This document shows, in pieces, positions 9,994-22,595 of a stretch of DNA of 64,000 nt. The notes beneath the pieces are model-generated. The model was not told where the DNA came from. It saw only the letters and a list, made by a program, of their open reading frames with translations, and searched no databases. Positions within the stretch are counted from its first letter, which is position 1. Each line of letters begins with the position of its first letter. Both the position numbers and the translations under genes were made by a program. Source of the stretch: Meghimatium bilineatum (lineage: Eukaryota; Mollusca; Gastropoda; Stylommatophora; Philomycidae); NCBI GenBank assembly GCA_034231615.1, contig CM067322.1, forward strand, positions 102,447,587 to 102,511,586, written 5' to 3'.

Positions 9994-10540
9994 GATCACC
10001 ACTGCTGTGATCATCCCACCTGAAGGATGAAAGAATAGTGATCCTGACCGTTGCCAAATCTGCTTTGAAGTCCCCCTTCACTCCCGAATCCAAACAGATT
10101 CCACATGATTGACTTCAAATGACTAAACAACCGAACAAAAGAAGTGGTTCTCCTGTGCGTTCAAGACCACTCACATAGCAGGGGAAATGAGATTGCAGGC
10201 TAGTAACAAAAACTGAAAATAACTGCCAACAACAAATGGAAGATTCAACATCATTTTCAGAAATGAAGTTCATTATCAAAAGTTCCATAAATATGGAATG
10301 GAATTAAACTCACACATGCTGTCAAAAAGTCGATGATATCTACAAGTTTGCAAGAAAGGAATACACAATCATTTTTATATTGAGAACAAGCCATAGCAGA
10401 CTCAAACAGGACATACACGGGAAGTTGGATTTGGTGACATGGAAATGTGGACAATTTCAGGGGGAAAAAAAGTTTTACAGAACTGTCCACTGTACGATAT
10501 TGTCTATCCCTAGGTGTAAGCTGGTTGATAGCATCTATAC
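9994..10540. other. No gene recognised
   Basis: Unique-looking AT-rich sequence with only short open frames; nothing assignable. Confidence 0.5.
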
Positions 10541-10544
10541 AAGA

Positions 10545-10665
10545 TCTTCTTCTTCAGCGTTTATTCTCAAACTCACGCTGAATCTCTCTTATATCAGGAC
10601 AATGGTCCTGCAAGATTTCTAGCAGGATGTAGTCCAGAGAATGGACATGCTCTGTGCGGTCGTTT
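10545..10665 (-). mobile_element. GAA-tail SINE-like repeat with a single 57-bp module
   Basis: On the minus strand it runs CCATTCTCTGGACTACATCC, one module with GCAGGACCATTGTCCTGATA, then TTTGAGAATAAACGCTGAAG. This copy shows the unexpanded state of the array at 5814-6415. Confidence 0.75.
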
Positions 10666-11330
10666 TATGTGAGCCAATGGCCAGATACAATATAAGATAA
10701 TACTGCAGAGAAGCGGAACAACAATAGTACTTAACGTAGAACACAGGTTTTTGATGTTTCACGTGAACACAACAGACAAACTATCATTAAGACTAAGGGG
10801 TTATGGGGTGTAAACACGAAAACATACAAATTACAATACACAAAACATTTTCAACATTTCGAACCGTTAGTTCTTTCTCAGGGATATATAAAACAAACAG
10901 TGAAAAACAATGAAAAACAGAGTCTCATCAGTATTGGGGAAGTTGTTACTGCGGGTAAGAGTTTTGAAACTCTTTATAATAAAATAAGTTTTTCAGTCGT
11001 GACTAACAGACTGATCTCCACCACCGTCCATCCTCCTTTCTGCAAACAATCCTGCCCATGTTCCCATGGATATTTTGTGTTTGTGATAAAGGTTTTTTGA
11101 TCAAATCATTAATTTTATGCGTGGTTTATCCTGCGTTCTTCGGGTCATTTTGAAAACTTCATTACACCATGCGTTCGCTGTTCGTCTGTGGATTCCGAGA
11201 GGGCAGCTGTCATCAGATTATTTCCCTTATATAACTTTTGCCCTTTAATAAACGAATGCGCTTTATAATGTAGTTGCTTCCCTTATACTTTATACCTTAT
11301 TCCGGTAGTTGACAGAAACATGATGCATCA
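10666..11330. other. No gene recognised
   Basis: Low-similarity sequence with short open frames only. No repeat or RNA gene is recognised. Confidence 0.45.
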
Positions 11331-11332
11331 AA

Positions 11333-11455
11333 CAGAATTTGAACCGGCTCCGTTCAGATGGTGCCTACTCGCTTATCAACGTGAGTACACACATTTTCCG
11401 TGCGAGATTAGTAGGTGTCATCTGAGCAGACTATGTTCAAATACGGGTTTCTTTC
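11333..11455. repeat. Inverted pair of tRNA-like repeat family B
   Basis: A minus-strand copy (GATGGTGCCTACTCGC and TTTGAACCGG) at 11335-11375 faces a plus-strand copy (TAGTAGGTGTCATCTGAGC and ATGTTCAAATACGGG) at 11408-11450. Together they form an imperfect palindrome at the left edge of the large array. Confidence 0.6.
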
Positions 11456-11477
11456 ATAATAAATCATTATCAACACG

Positions 11478-14400
11478 ACGATCACCACCTCCAGTACCAA
11501 CATCATCACCTCCAGTACCACCATCACCATCTCCAGTACCAACATCATCACCTCCAGTACCACCATCACCACCTCCAGTACCAACATCATCACCTCCAGT
11601 ACCACCATCACCATCTCCAGTACCAACATCATCACCTCCAGTACCACCATCACCACCTCCAGTACCAACATCATCACCTCCAGTACCAACATCACCACCT
11701 CCAGTACCAACATCATCACCTCCAGTACCACCATCACCACCTCCAGTACCAACATCATCACCTCCAGTACCAACATCATCACCTCCAGTACTAACATCAT
11801 CACCTCCAGTACCACCATCACCACCTCCAGTACCAACATCACCACCTCCAGTACCACCATCACCACCTCCATTACCACCATCACCACCTCCAGTACCAAC
11901 ATCATCACCTCCAGTACCACCATCACCACCTCCATTACCACCATCACCACCTCCAGTACCAACATCATCACCTCCAATACCACCATCACCACCTCCAGTA
12001 CCAACATCATCACCTCCAGTACTAACATCACCACCTCCAGTACAAACATCACCACCTCCAGTACCAACATCATCACCTCCAGTACCACCATCACCACCTC
12101 CAGTACCAACATCACCACCTCCAGTACCAACATCACCACCTCCAGTACCAACATCACCACCTCCAGTACCAACATCACCACCTCCAATACCAACATCATC
12201 ACCTCCAATACCAACATCACCACCTCCAGTACAAACATCACCACCTCCAGTACCAACATCATCACCTCCAGTACCACCATCACCACCTCCAGTACCAACA
12301 TCATCACCTCCAGTACTAACATCACCACCTCCAGTACCAACATCATCACCTCCAGTACCACCATCACCACCTCCAGTACCAACATCATCACCTCCAGTAC
12401 TAACATCACCACCTCCAGTACCAACAACACCACCTCCAATACCAACATCATCACCTCCAATACCAACATCACCACCTCCAGTACCAACATCATCACCTCC
12501 AATACCAACATCACCACCTCCAGTACCAACATCACCACCTCCAGTACCAACATCACCACCTCCAGTACCAACATCATCACCTCCAATACCACCATCACCA
12601 CCTTCAGTACCAACATCACCACCTCCAGTACCAACATCACCACCTCCAGTACCAACATCACCACCTCCAGTACCAACATCATCACCTCCAATACCAACAT
12701 CACCACCTCCAGTACAAACACTACCACCTCCAGTACCAACATCATCACCTCCAATACCAACATCACCACCTCCAGTACCAACATCATCAACTCCAATACC
12801 AACATCACCACCTCCAGTACCAACATCACCACGACCAGTACCAACATCATCACCTCCAGTACCAACATCACCACCTCCAGTACCAACATCATCAACTCCA
12901 ATACCAACATCACCACCTCCAGTACCAACATCATCACCTCCAATAGCAACATCATCACCTCCAATGCCAACATCACCACCTCCAGTACCAACATCACCAC
13001 CTCCAGTACCAACATCACGACGACCAGTACCAACATCACCACCTCCAGTGCCAACATCATCACCTCCAATGCCAACATCACCACCTCCAGTACAAACACT
13101 ACCACCTCCAATGCCAACATCACAACCTCCAGTACTAACATCACCACCTCCAATGCAAACACTAGCACCTCCAATGCCAACATCACCACCTCCAGTACTA
13201 ACATCACCATCTCCAGTACAAACACTACCACCACCAGTACTAACATCACCACCACCAGTACTAACATCACCACCTCCAGTACCAACATCACCACCTCCAG
13301 TACCAACATCATCACCTCCAATACCAACATCATCACCTCCAATGCCAACATCACTACCTCCAGTACAAACACTACCACCTCTAATGCCAACATCACAACC
13401 TCCAGTACTAACATCACCACCTCCAATGCAAACACTAGCACCCCCAATGCCAACATCACCACCTCCAGTACTAACATCACCACATGCAGTACAAACACTA
13501 CCACCTCCAATGCCAACATCACCACCACCAGTACTAACATCACCACCTCCAGTGCAAACACTACTACCTCCAATGCCAACATCACCACCTCCAGTACTAA
13601 CATCACCGCCTCCAGTACCAACATCATCACCTCCAGTACCCCCATCACCACCACCAGTACTAACATCACCACCACCAGTACTAACATCACCACCTCCAGT
13701 GCAAACACTACTACCTCCAATGCCAACATCACCACGATTATCATCACTACCGCCATCACCACAACCATAATCATCAACATAATCTTCAACCCCATGATCA
13801 CCACCTCCAGTACCACCATAACCACCTCCAGTACCAGCATCACCACCTCCAGTACCAACATCACCACCTCCAGTACCAACATCATCACCTCCAGTACCAC
13901 CATAACCACCTCCAGTACCAGCATCACCACCTCCAGTACCAACATCACCACCTCCAGTACCAACATCATCACCTCCATACCAACATCATCACCTCTAGTA
14001 CCAACATCATCACATCCAATGCCAACATCACCACCTCCAGTACCAACATCACCACCTCCAGTACCAACAACATCACCTCCAGTACCAACATCATCATCTC
14101 CAGTACCAACATCATCACCTCCAGTACCAACATCATCACCTCCATACCAACATCATCACCTCCAGTACCAACATCATCACCTCCAGTACCAACATCATCA
14201 CCTCCATACCAACATCATCACCTCCAGTACCAACATTATCACCTCCATACCAACATCATCACCTCCAGTACCAACATCATCACCTCCAATGCCAACATCA
14301 CCACCTCCAGTACAAACACTACCACCTCCAATGCCAACATCACCACCACCAGTACTAACATCACCACCTCCAGTGCAAACACTACTACCTCCAATGCCAA

Positions 14401-15530
14401 CATCACCACCTCCAGTACTAACATCACCACCTCCAGTACCAACATCATCACCTCCAGTACCCCCATCACCACCACCAGTACTAACATCACCACCACCAGT
14501 ACTAACATCACCACCTCCAGTGCAAACCCTACTACCTCCAATGCCAACATCACCACGATTATCATCACTACCGCCATCACCACAACCATAATCATCAACA
14601 TAATCTTCAACCCCATGATCACCACCTCCAGTACCACCATAACCACCTCCAGTACCAATATCACCACCTCCAGTACTAACATCACCACCTCCAGTACCAA
14701 CATCACCACCTCCAGTACTAACATCACCACCTCCAGTGCAAACACTACCACCTCCAGTACTAACATCACCACCTCTAGTACTAACATCACCACCTCCAGT
14801 ACCAACATCACCACCTCCAGTACTAACCTCACCACCTCCAGTACCAACATCATCACCTCCAATGCCAATATAACCACCTCCAGAACCAACATCACCACCT
14901 CCAGTACTAACATCACCACCTCCAGTACCAACATCATCACCTCCAATGCCAACATAACCACCTCCAGCACCACTATTACCAGCCCCACAACGATTATCAT
15001 CACTACCGCCATCACCACAACCATAATCATCAACATAATCTTCAACCCCATGATCACCACCTCCAGTACCACCATAACCACCTCCAGTACCAATATCACC
15101 ACCTCCAGTACTAACATCACCACCTCCAGTACCAACATCACCACCTCCAGTACTAACATCACCACCTCCAGTGCAAACACTACCACCTCCAGTACTAACA
15201 TCACCACCTCTAGTACTAACATCACCACCTCCAGTACCAACATCACCACCTCCAGTACTAACCTCACCACCTCCAGTACCAACATCATCACCTCCAATGC
15301 CAATATAACCACCTCCAGAACCAACATCACCACCTCCAGTACTAACATCACCACCTCCAGTACCAACATCATCACCTCCAATGCCAACATAACCACCTCC
15401 AGCACCACTATTACCAGCACCACAACGATTATCATCACTACCGCCATCACCACAACCATAATATTCATCCTCATCATCCCCACTACCATCACCACCGCTA
15501 TCAGCATTGTTTTCATTATCATACGCATGT
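11478..15530. repeat. 4-kb minisatellite of 21-bp units with 435-bp higher-order repeats
   Basis: The basic unit is about CACCTCCAGTACCAACATCA (18-21 bp), around 190 copies with many variants. A marker, ACGATTATCATCACTACCGC, occurs at 13734, 14555, 14990 and 15425, so the last two blocks are exact 435-bp higher-order copies and the previous spacing is 821. Because 21 is divisible by 3, frames stay open for over 2 kb on both strands (Pro/Ser/Thr-rich one way, Val/Leu/Met-rich the other). Confidence 0.95.
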
Positions 15531-15535
15531 AGGTT

Positions 15536-16630
15536 TAGCTACATTTTCTAATATTGAGTGCTGTAAATTTTTGAGACCTAGATCCTGGCTCATGATGTCG
15601 TCAGCATTCAAGAAGTTGTATCAAACTCTCTGAAATAATTTGACAACAAGAACGAACTATTGATATACAAAATTAATGCGTTTTTGAGCATGTAAAGTAT
15701 ATTTATAAATAATTGGGCGCATAATTACTCATGAGTCATAACATTTTATAGAAAATTGCTTTTGTCAACAAATTTTCAACTTTAGGCAGCGCGTATACGC
15801 GCCAGCATCACTGCTATTATTATGTGAAACCCCAACCAAGACTAACGGACGGTGTCATTAGCTAGTTCACCAGCTGCAGAATAACTTCTACGGGGAGACG
15901 TAATAGAACTAAGTCAAATGTGCCTGACTAAAGTTTCCCACTTCAAATCTCAGAAAGTTGGATTCAGTACCTCAAGTGTACAATAAACCGTTCTAGTAAC
16001 AAGTTGTTAACTATGCTTGTTTTTCGAATTGTTTTTCTTCTGTTCGTTTTCGAATTCCAAATATATCTATCTTACAGCAGGACAATTGTCCTACTAGATT
16101 TAACGCATGATCTAGTCCTTAAAACGGACTTGCTCCGTTTCGCTGTTTTCTTTGTTCAAATTACTTGACACAACCGACTTCGGCAGTCGATATATTTGAA
16201 GAACGCCCCGGTTTTGGGATCATACTTTTATCAAAAACATGCTTATATCGGATATACTGTTATACAGTCGCAGCTATAGCTGCTCTGCTGTACACTACCA
16301 GCACAGCATACACTCAATGACCCACATTACAAAGATAAATCTTAGCCGTTATTACGGAACGAACGCCAAGAAAGAATCTAATTGAAATAAGCCAACCCTT
16401 CATTTATTACACTATTACTACACATTAGTTACTACGTATCTATCAGTCGACATGTTTCACTTCAGCGACATTGTACTACATCTGATCAACACCGTATGAA
16501 CACCTGGTATATTACATATGAATCATTGTTTCACGGTGAACACTATCCAGTGATTGCGTCTAATGATTCTATGACAAACATGAAGAAACATGATTTTGCT
16601 CAGTCGTTGTAGTGATAAATAATATTAATA
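15536..16630. other. No gene recognised
   Basis: Mostly unique sequence with no long frame. A 14-bp palindrome AGGACAATTGTCCT lies near 16078. Confidence 0.45.
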
Positions 16631-16634
16631 TTAA

Positions 16635-16860
16635 TAGTAGTAGTCGGCAACTTTCCGTCTTTCCAGTCGATATTATTGTTGTGATGTAAGAAATATAATC
16701 TATCATTCATGGCGTGATGACGTACAACACACATCTTACTTAGTCGGCAACTTTCCGTCTTACTTGACCATAGTATTATTGTTGTGATGTAAGAAATATA
16801 ATCTACGATCCGTGACGATGCTGGATGTGACTCACAGCTGTATTTCTGTTTCCAGGGTGC
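16635..16860 (+). repeat. Two tandem copies of the AAGAAATATAATCT-family repeat
   Basis: GTCGGCAACTTTCCGTCTT and ATTATTGTTGTGATGTAAGA each occur twice; the family is shared with 1060-1170. Confidence 0.75.
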
Positions 16861-17610
16861 ACCACGAGGAGGTACTTTTAGGATTTTAGTTATCTGCTAA
16901 CTCTAGGTCTCCACAATAGCAATGTGAGACCCGTTGAACCACAGTAATAATTATAAGGAACTGTACCATGTCAAGGCCCTACCTCGCACTTCCTGTTCAC
17001 AGGTTTGAAGAAATTTGTGCCGATCTTATTTAAAAAAAAAAAATAGTTTTTAATGCTATCGCGGAGCGAAATATTTTTGTGTGACGTCACCCTGTCGGTT
17101 CATTCCTTTCTGCTAGTGCAATGGCTATCGTATGCATAATGGACTTGCATTCAATTGATAAGTATGCAATATGCTTGTTGCAGTTACGATGAGTGCTTGC
17201 GAATGAAAAAATATGCGTGCAAAGACTAGAACGCTGACGGAAGAGTTTGCTAGTAATGCAACATTAAAAAAACACGAACTACGTGAAGCACCAGCCTTGA
17301 TGTCTCGTTAATTGATGTGTCAGCATCCAGCAGGCGTTCGTAAAGCAGTTTTAGTATGTCCCCCTTGTCCATTATGTCCATTATCAATAGACTCCTGATG
17401 CATTGCATGCAAATCTATCTGCTCTCTCATGACTGCGAACGCCTGCACGTCCCCGGTAGTAAACCCATGCGATGACACGGGGGTTGGAGGCAGCTATAGA
17501 TCAAACAATCACATTCACCGTTTTGTATCTTTCGAAACATGGACTGCGAGCCCGACACAATTACTTCTTTCGTAAATAAAGTGCCAGAGAGTCACTTGAG
17601 GGCGGCACAT
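16861..17610. other. No gene recognised
   Basis: Contains an A tract (17033-17042) and a CRE-like GTGACGTCAC at 17082. No coding or RNA gene is supported. Confidence 0.4.
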
Positions 17611-17615
17611 CAAGT

Positions 17616-17725
17616 GCCTCTACTTTCTACCTCTACTTTCTACCTCTACTTTCTACCTCTACTTTCTACCTCTACTTTCTACCTCTACTTTCTACCTCTA
17701 CTTTCTACCTCTACTTTCTGCCTCT
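17616..17725. repeat. 13-bp minisatellite, about 8 copies
   Basis: Unit CCTCTACTTTCTA in perfect succession. Confidence 0.93.
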
Positions 17726-18124
17726 ACTTCCATCCGTATGCTCCATGCGGTTGTCCTGTATTCTCTACTGTGTTCAACAATGGCTTTTATGCTCGCACTA
17801 GCAGTCAAACATCAGCCAGATTTTCATTCCCGGAGTGATCAATCAATCAAGAGATTTTCGAGGTGTGTATTTTTGTTGCTCCAGTCTCTGCATTTGATGC
17901 CAAAGTTTATTATTACACTTGATTCGTGTGCCATTTTGATCATGAGTAGTCACATGCAGTGGGTGGCGTTCATTGGCTGTGACGTGAGTGTATGACGTAG
18001 TTTATGCGAGAGCATGACGGGAATGTAGTGGTATGATTAATAGCATGTGCTCAATTTTCACAATGCGGATATCCATAGTGCAGCGGAGAACTATGCGCAT
18101 TCCCTCATTCTGCACAGAAGTAAT

Positions 18125-18265
18125 ATTAGCAGCAGTAGTAGTAGTAGTAGTGGTGGTGGTGTAGTAGTACAGTAGTATCAACAATAGTAGTAGTAGTAGT
18201 AGTGGCATCATCAACAGTAGTAGTAATAGTTGTAGTATCAGTAGTAGGAGCAGAAGAAAAGTGGC
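18125..18265. repeat. AGT/TAG trinucleotide microsatellite
   Basis: Interrupted (AGT)n with GGT and CAT variants. Confidence 0.9.
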
Positions 18266-18669
18266 AGAGGCCAATGCACCACTACCACTGGAAAGACGAA
18301 TGTGCGGTAACCAAATAATTCATCAGTAAGCCTGTTATCTGAAACATCGATCTGATTTTATTCTAAAAATTACAGCTTTTATCAATATCAGTTTTTATGC
18401 TGAGATCAATATCACACAGTGCGTGGGATAAGTGATTGATTCCAAGGCCGGTAACTGTACTTATTTGCCGAGTAGAGAGGGAAGGGGAAATAATTGATAT
18501 AGATTGCACAGGAAGGCATAAATTATTGACAATTCATTTATTTCCCCATTTCATCGTACACGATTAATTTCTTCAAAACTAAGCAGAACGGACCATAGAT
18601 ATATTGATCAACGATGCGGAAAAGGGAGAGGGGCGCTAGCTACACTGTCTTCATGTGGATTAGGCTCAT

Positions 18670-19115
18670 AGTAAAGAAACAGCGACTCATGACGTGACAA
18701 ACCCTTTTGCTTTCAACATTTGGCCACACCACGGAACCCTAGAGAAGTTCGGTAAAACCAGTAGGGAATTGATGACGAGGAATGACCACCATGAACCAGT
18801 AGAGAGTTGATGACGATGGTTGACCACCATGAACCAGTAGGGTGTTGATGACGATGGTTGACCACCATGAACCAGTAGGGTGTTGATGACGAGGAATGAG
18901 TAACGTGAATCATAATTCGTCTGCAATAACTGGGATCAATTCATTCAAGCAAACCTATTCTTCAGGTGATGTGACAGTTATTTTCTGACCCTGACCTTGG
19001 GTGGTAGAAAATTCACACACATCCAGGACATAATAATACTATTGCAGCAATAACATTGGGTCAAAGGAGATGTGGTCATGGATCGCTGGTTCAGTGACCA
19101 ATCAACCATTAAAAG
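18670..19115 (+). mobile_element. Unclassified retroelement 3' region, same family as 62388-63002
   Basis: GAGAAGTTCGGTAAAACCAG and, near the end, ATTGGGTCAAAGG, ATGGATCGCTGGTTCAG and CCAATCAACC correspond in order to the minus strand of 62388-63002. The central segment has expanded into a 38-bp array. Confidence 0.7.
18755..18895 (+). repeat. 38-bp minisatellite, 4 copies, inside a retroelement
   Basis: Units AACCAGTAGGGTGTTGATGA then CGATGGTTGACCACCATG. The other copy of the element has this segment only once. Confidence 0.88.
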
Positions 19116-19930
19116 TGTTGCAGAATATGACAGCCTTCACGTAGTATTTCTCATGTAATTCTGTACCCCAATCAATCTATTGTCCTTCCCCAGGTGAATG
19201 ATGGTTGAGAGTATCCATACTTGTCCTTAAGCTTAGGGGTGGAAACCTCATTTGTCGTTCCAATGTCAGATGTGTCGCGTGGTTGCATTTAGTCCATGTT
19301 TGTTCATCTTGGTGTTTTCTATCTACCATTTTCCTGGTTTAGCCTTGACTCTATACTCGTATGTTCTGTTATATGCTCTTATTGGTATTTTGTTTCATTC
19401 TCATAAGGTGACTAAACCATTTTACGTGTTCTATTACGATATGTTTACAACGCGATATTTACCTAGTTTCATGTGTATTTATAGAAGATTATACGGTATA
19501 CTCTTTCATATTATTCATATAATTTTCTATAAATGCACATGGAACCATTCGTTGAAAACTGATTCCAAATCCACAACATTGTTGAGACGAAACAAATGGC
19601 TTAAGAACTTCATCATCATCATCATCATGTGATGGACGAACACACACATCATCATCATGTGATGGATGAACACACACGTTCTCACACTCCTGCATATTAG
19701 CAAGATGTAGTTCGTAGAACCAAACGCGTTGTGTCGTGATGTACAACTTGCCAGCGATATCTACGTATTTTTGCTCGACACATACTATTTCAGCATGGCG
19801 TTTGGGCCACTGACTCTTATGAAAGTGTTTCTCAAGCATTTTTCGCACGTGCCTTCTGAAACAATGTATCTCAAGTTGTCCTTCTCAAGCGCAAACAAAA
19901 CATAAACTAAAAGTGTTTTGCCTTTATTCA
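19116..19930. other. No gene recognised; short CATCAT repeat
   Basis: Sequence between repeat elements. A duplicated CATCATGTGATGGA-type segment lies at 19610-19675. Open frames are short and unassigned. Confidence 0.4.
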
Positions 19931-19934
19931 CACT

Positions 19935-20117
19935 AAATCATCATCATCAAGTGTCGTCTTCCCAATGTAGGTTGGCTCTAACAAGCCTCCAACATCCTCT
20001 GTCTCTTGTTTTGGTGGTGCACTCTGCTAGACTTTAGCCTAAGATATCCATCTCATGATGTTTCCCTCCCACTTGTATCTCTGTCTACCTCTTGCTCGTC
20101 TCGATTCTATACTAAAG
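19935..20117 (-). mobile_element. LINE (ATGATG-tail family), 3' part
   Basis: The minus strand reads RQRYKWE-, AECT- and RDRGCW-like codons, as in the copy at 42556-43203 (TGGTGCACTCTGCTAGACT is shared). The 3' ATG-repeat tail is at 19938. The copy continues at 21566 beyond the 19-bp array. Confidence 0.82.
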
Positions 20118-21565
20118 CAAAGTCTTCAACAGTGTGTCATGTCTTCAACAAGGTGTCATGTCTTCAACAAGGTGTCATGTCTTCAACAAGGTGTCATGTC
20201 TTCAACAAGGTACCATGTCTTCAACAAGGTGTCATGTCCTCAACATTGTGTCATGTCTTCAACAAGGTGTCATGTCTTCAACAAGGTACCATGTCTTCAA
20301 CAAGGTGTCATGTCCTCAACATTGTGTCATGTCTTCAACAAGGTGTCATGTCTTCAACAAGGTGTCATGTCTTCAACAAGGTACCATGTCTTCAACAAGG
20401 TGTCATGTCCTCAACATTGTGTCATGTCTTCAACAAGGTGACATGTCTTCAACAAGGTGACATGTCTTCAATAAGGTGACATGTCTTCAACAAGGTGTCA
20501 TGTCTTCAACAAGGTGTCATGTCTTCAACAAGGTGTCATGTCTTCAACAAGGTGTCATGTCTTCAACAAGGTGTCATGTCTTCAACAAGGTGTCATGTCT
20601 TCAACAAGGTGTCATGTCTTCAACAAGGTACCATGTCTTCAACAAGGTGTCATGTCCTCAACATTGTGTCATGTCTTCAACAAGGTGACATGTCTTCAAC
20701 AAGGTGACATGTCTTCAATAAGGTGACATGTCTTCAACAAGGTACCATGTCTTCAACAAGGTGTCATGTCTTCAACAAGGTACCATGTCTTCAACAAGGT
20801 GTCATGTCTTCAACAAGGTGTCATGTCTTCAACAAGGTGTCATGTCTTCAACAAGGTGTCATGTCTTCAACAAGGTACCATGTCTTCAACAAGGTGTCAT
20901 GTCCTCAACATTGTGTCATGTCTTCAACAAGGTGACATGTCTTCAACAAGGTGACATGTCTTCAACAAGGTTTCATGTCTTCAACAAGGTGACATGTCTT
21001 CAACAAGGTGTCATGTCTTCAACAAGGTGACAAGTCTTCAACAAGGTGTCATGTCTTCAACAAGGTGTCATGTCTTCAACAAGGTGACATGTCTTCAACA
21101 AGGTGTCATGTCTTCAATAAGGTGACATGTCTTCAACAAGGTGACATGTCTTCAACAAGGTGACATGTCTTCAACAAGGTGTCATGTCTTCAACAAGGTG
21201 ACATGTCTTCAACAAGGTGTCATGTCTTCAACAAGGTGACATGTCTTCAACAAGGTGTCATGTCTTCAACAAGGTGACATGTCTTCAACAAGGTGTCATG
21301 TCTTCAACAAGGTGTCATGTCTTCAACAAAGTGTCATGTCTTCAACAAGGTGACATGTCTTCAACAAGGTGTCATGTCTTCAACAAAGTGTCATGTCTTC
21401 AACAAGGTGTCATGTCTTCAACAAGGTGACATGTCTTCAACAAGGTGTCATGTCTTCAACAAGGTGTCATGTCTTCAACAAGGTGTCATGTTTTCAACAA
21501 GGTGTCATGTCTTCAACAAGGTGTCATGTCTTCAACAAGGTGTTATGTCTTCAACAAGGTGTCAT
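20118..21565 (-). repeat. 19-bp minisatellite, about 76 copies, nested in a LINE
   Basis: Unit TCATGTCTTCAACAAGGTG. Variants GACATG, ACCATG and CCTCAACATT recur in blocks: ACCATG followed by CCTCAACATT appears near 20210, 20286, 20381, 20629 and 20876, the last spacings being 13 units. The unit corresponds to the antisense of the HDT-LLKT codons of the LINE that flanks it on both sides. No stop arises in any frame, so meaningless frames abound. Confidence 0.95.
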
Positions 21566-21770
21566 GTTATTTAATATGTCAATTATACTGTATTTGTTTG
21601 ATCATTATTTCCTTTAATGGTTCTTTACAAAAAAATACAGTTTTGTTAGAACCTCGTTATTCGTTTTCTTCTCTTTCCAAGAAGTTCTCCCTATTCTTCT
21701 ATATATCCACTTATCAAGTCCATTAATTCTTAATCCACTTTGTTCAATGGCAACGTTTCTGAGCAACACA
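21566..21770 (-). mobile_element. LINE (ATGATG-tail family), continuation upstream of the array
   Basis: GTTTTCTTCTCTTTCCAAGA and GTTCTCCCTATTCTTCTATA align with the antisense of the EKKTNKE and YRKIGRTS codons in the copy at 42692-43198. The copy decays toward 21770. Confidence 0.8.
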
Positions 21771-21869
21771 TGAATATATCTGATATTAAATAGTCCCCAT
21801 TACTTCTTCACCCAATGATCAAGGTGGAAGTCAAAAGACAGATAATATCAACAATTTTTATACCAACAC

Positions 21870-22035
21870 TCTGCTCTGATAGAAGTCATATCACCCAAAG
21901 CAAGAGTCACTGTTCTAAGATATAGGGACCATATCACCCAAAGCAAGAGTCACTGTTCTAAGATATAGGGACCATATCACCCAAAGCAAGAGTCACTGTT
22001 CTAAGATATAGGGACCATATCACCCACGGTTAGAG
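21870..22035. repeat. 43-bp tandem repeat, 3.5 copies
   Basis: Units ATATCACCCAAAGCAAGAGT then CACTGTTCTAAGATATAGGG. Confidence 0.92.
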
Positions 22036-22054
22036 TCGCTGCTCTAAGAGATAG

Positions 22055-22135
22055 GGCTGTTATCCTCAACCCCAAACCTTCATTAGTCGTTTCCTACAGA
22101 ATGCATGGCAGGTCAATGTCACTATTTTTGACATC
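22055..22135 (-). mobile_element. GAA-tail SINE-like repeat, short 5' fragment
   Basis: The antisense of the conserved GCATG-GTAGGAAACGACTAATG block; also seen at 26635-26690 and 38540-38600. Confidence 0.45.
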
Positions 22136-22595
22136 ACTTTTAGTTTCCGGTACCATGTGGGAGTGAAATACCACAATTAAGACTGTCCGGCCCTGGAAGC
22201 ACAGAACTAAACATCAAAATTAAGACTGCCCCGCTATGAAGAGCAATTTTCACCCACATATTAATCTCGACCTTGAGACATCGAAAAATCGATATGAACG
22301 TTGCTAGTAGCAACGATCGATATTCAGATGTCTACAGACGGTTACAGTAGTTTCCCATTTTTGGCCTCAATTTGTTACTGGTTGCCTAGGTGAAAAATCA
22401 CGTGGTTACTGTGTGACGAAAAACAGTTATAAAGACACAATATTCCTGTACAATCTGACCAGAGAGTGACCACCGAAATAACAATTATCAACTCGCTACA
22501 ATTCCGTGGCTACGGCAGCCATTCTGGTTCACATTTGTAAGTATATATTAAATACAATTTTGTTTTCTTTATTGTGTGCTTTTTTACACAATTAT
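22136..22595 (+). promoter_or_regulatory. Possible TATA promoter and noncoding exon, otherwise unassigned
   Basis: CAGTTATAAAGACAC at 22424-22438 is TATA-like and GTAAGTATA at 22538 is a consensus donor about 90 bp beyond a plausible start. No coding exon follows before the LINE relic, so this may belong to an element or be chance. Confidence 0.2.

Noticed and set aside
11320..13770. 816-codon Pro/Ser/Thr-rich open frame, extensin-like
   Set aside because: It is a 21-bp minisatellite; the opposite strand is open for even longer, and the first 50 codons come from a dispersed repeat. No signal peptide, splice or unique domain.
20006..21726. Many overlapping open frames with STRCHVFNKV repeats
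   Set aside because: They are frames of the 19-bp array inside a LINE.
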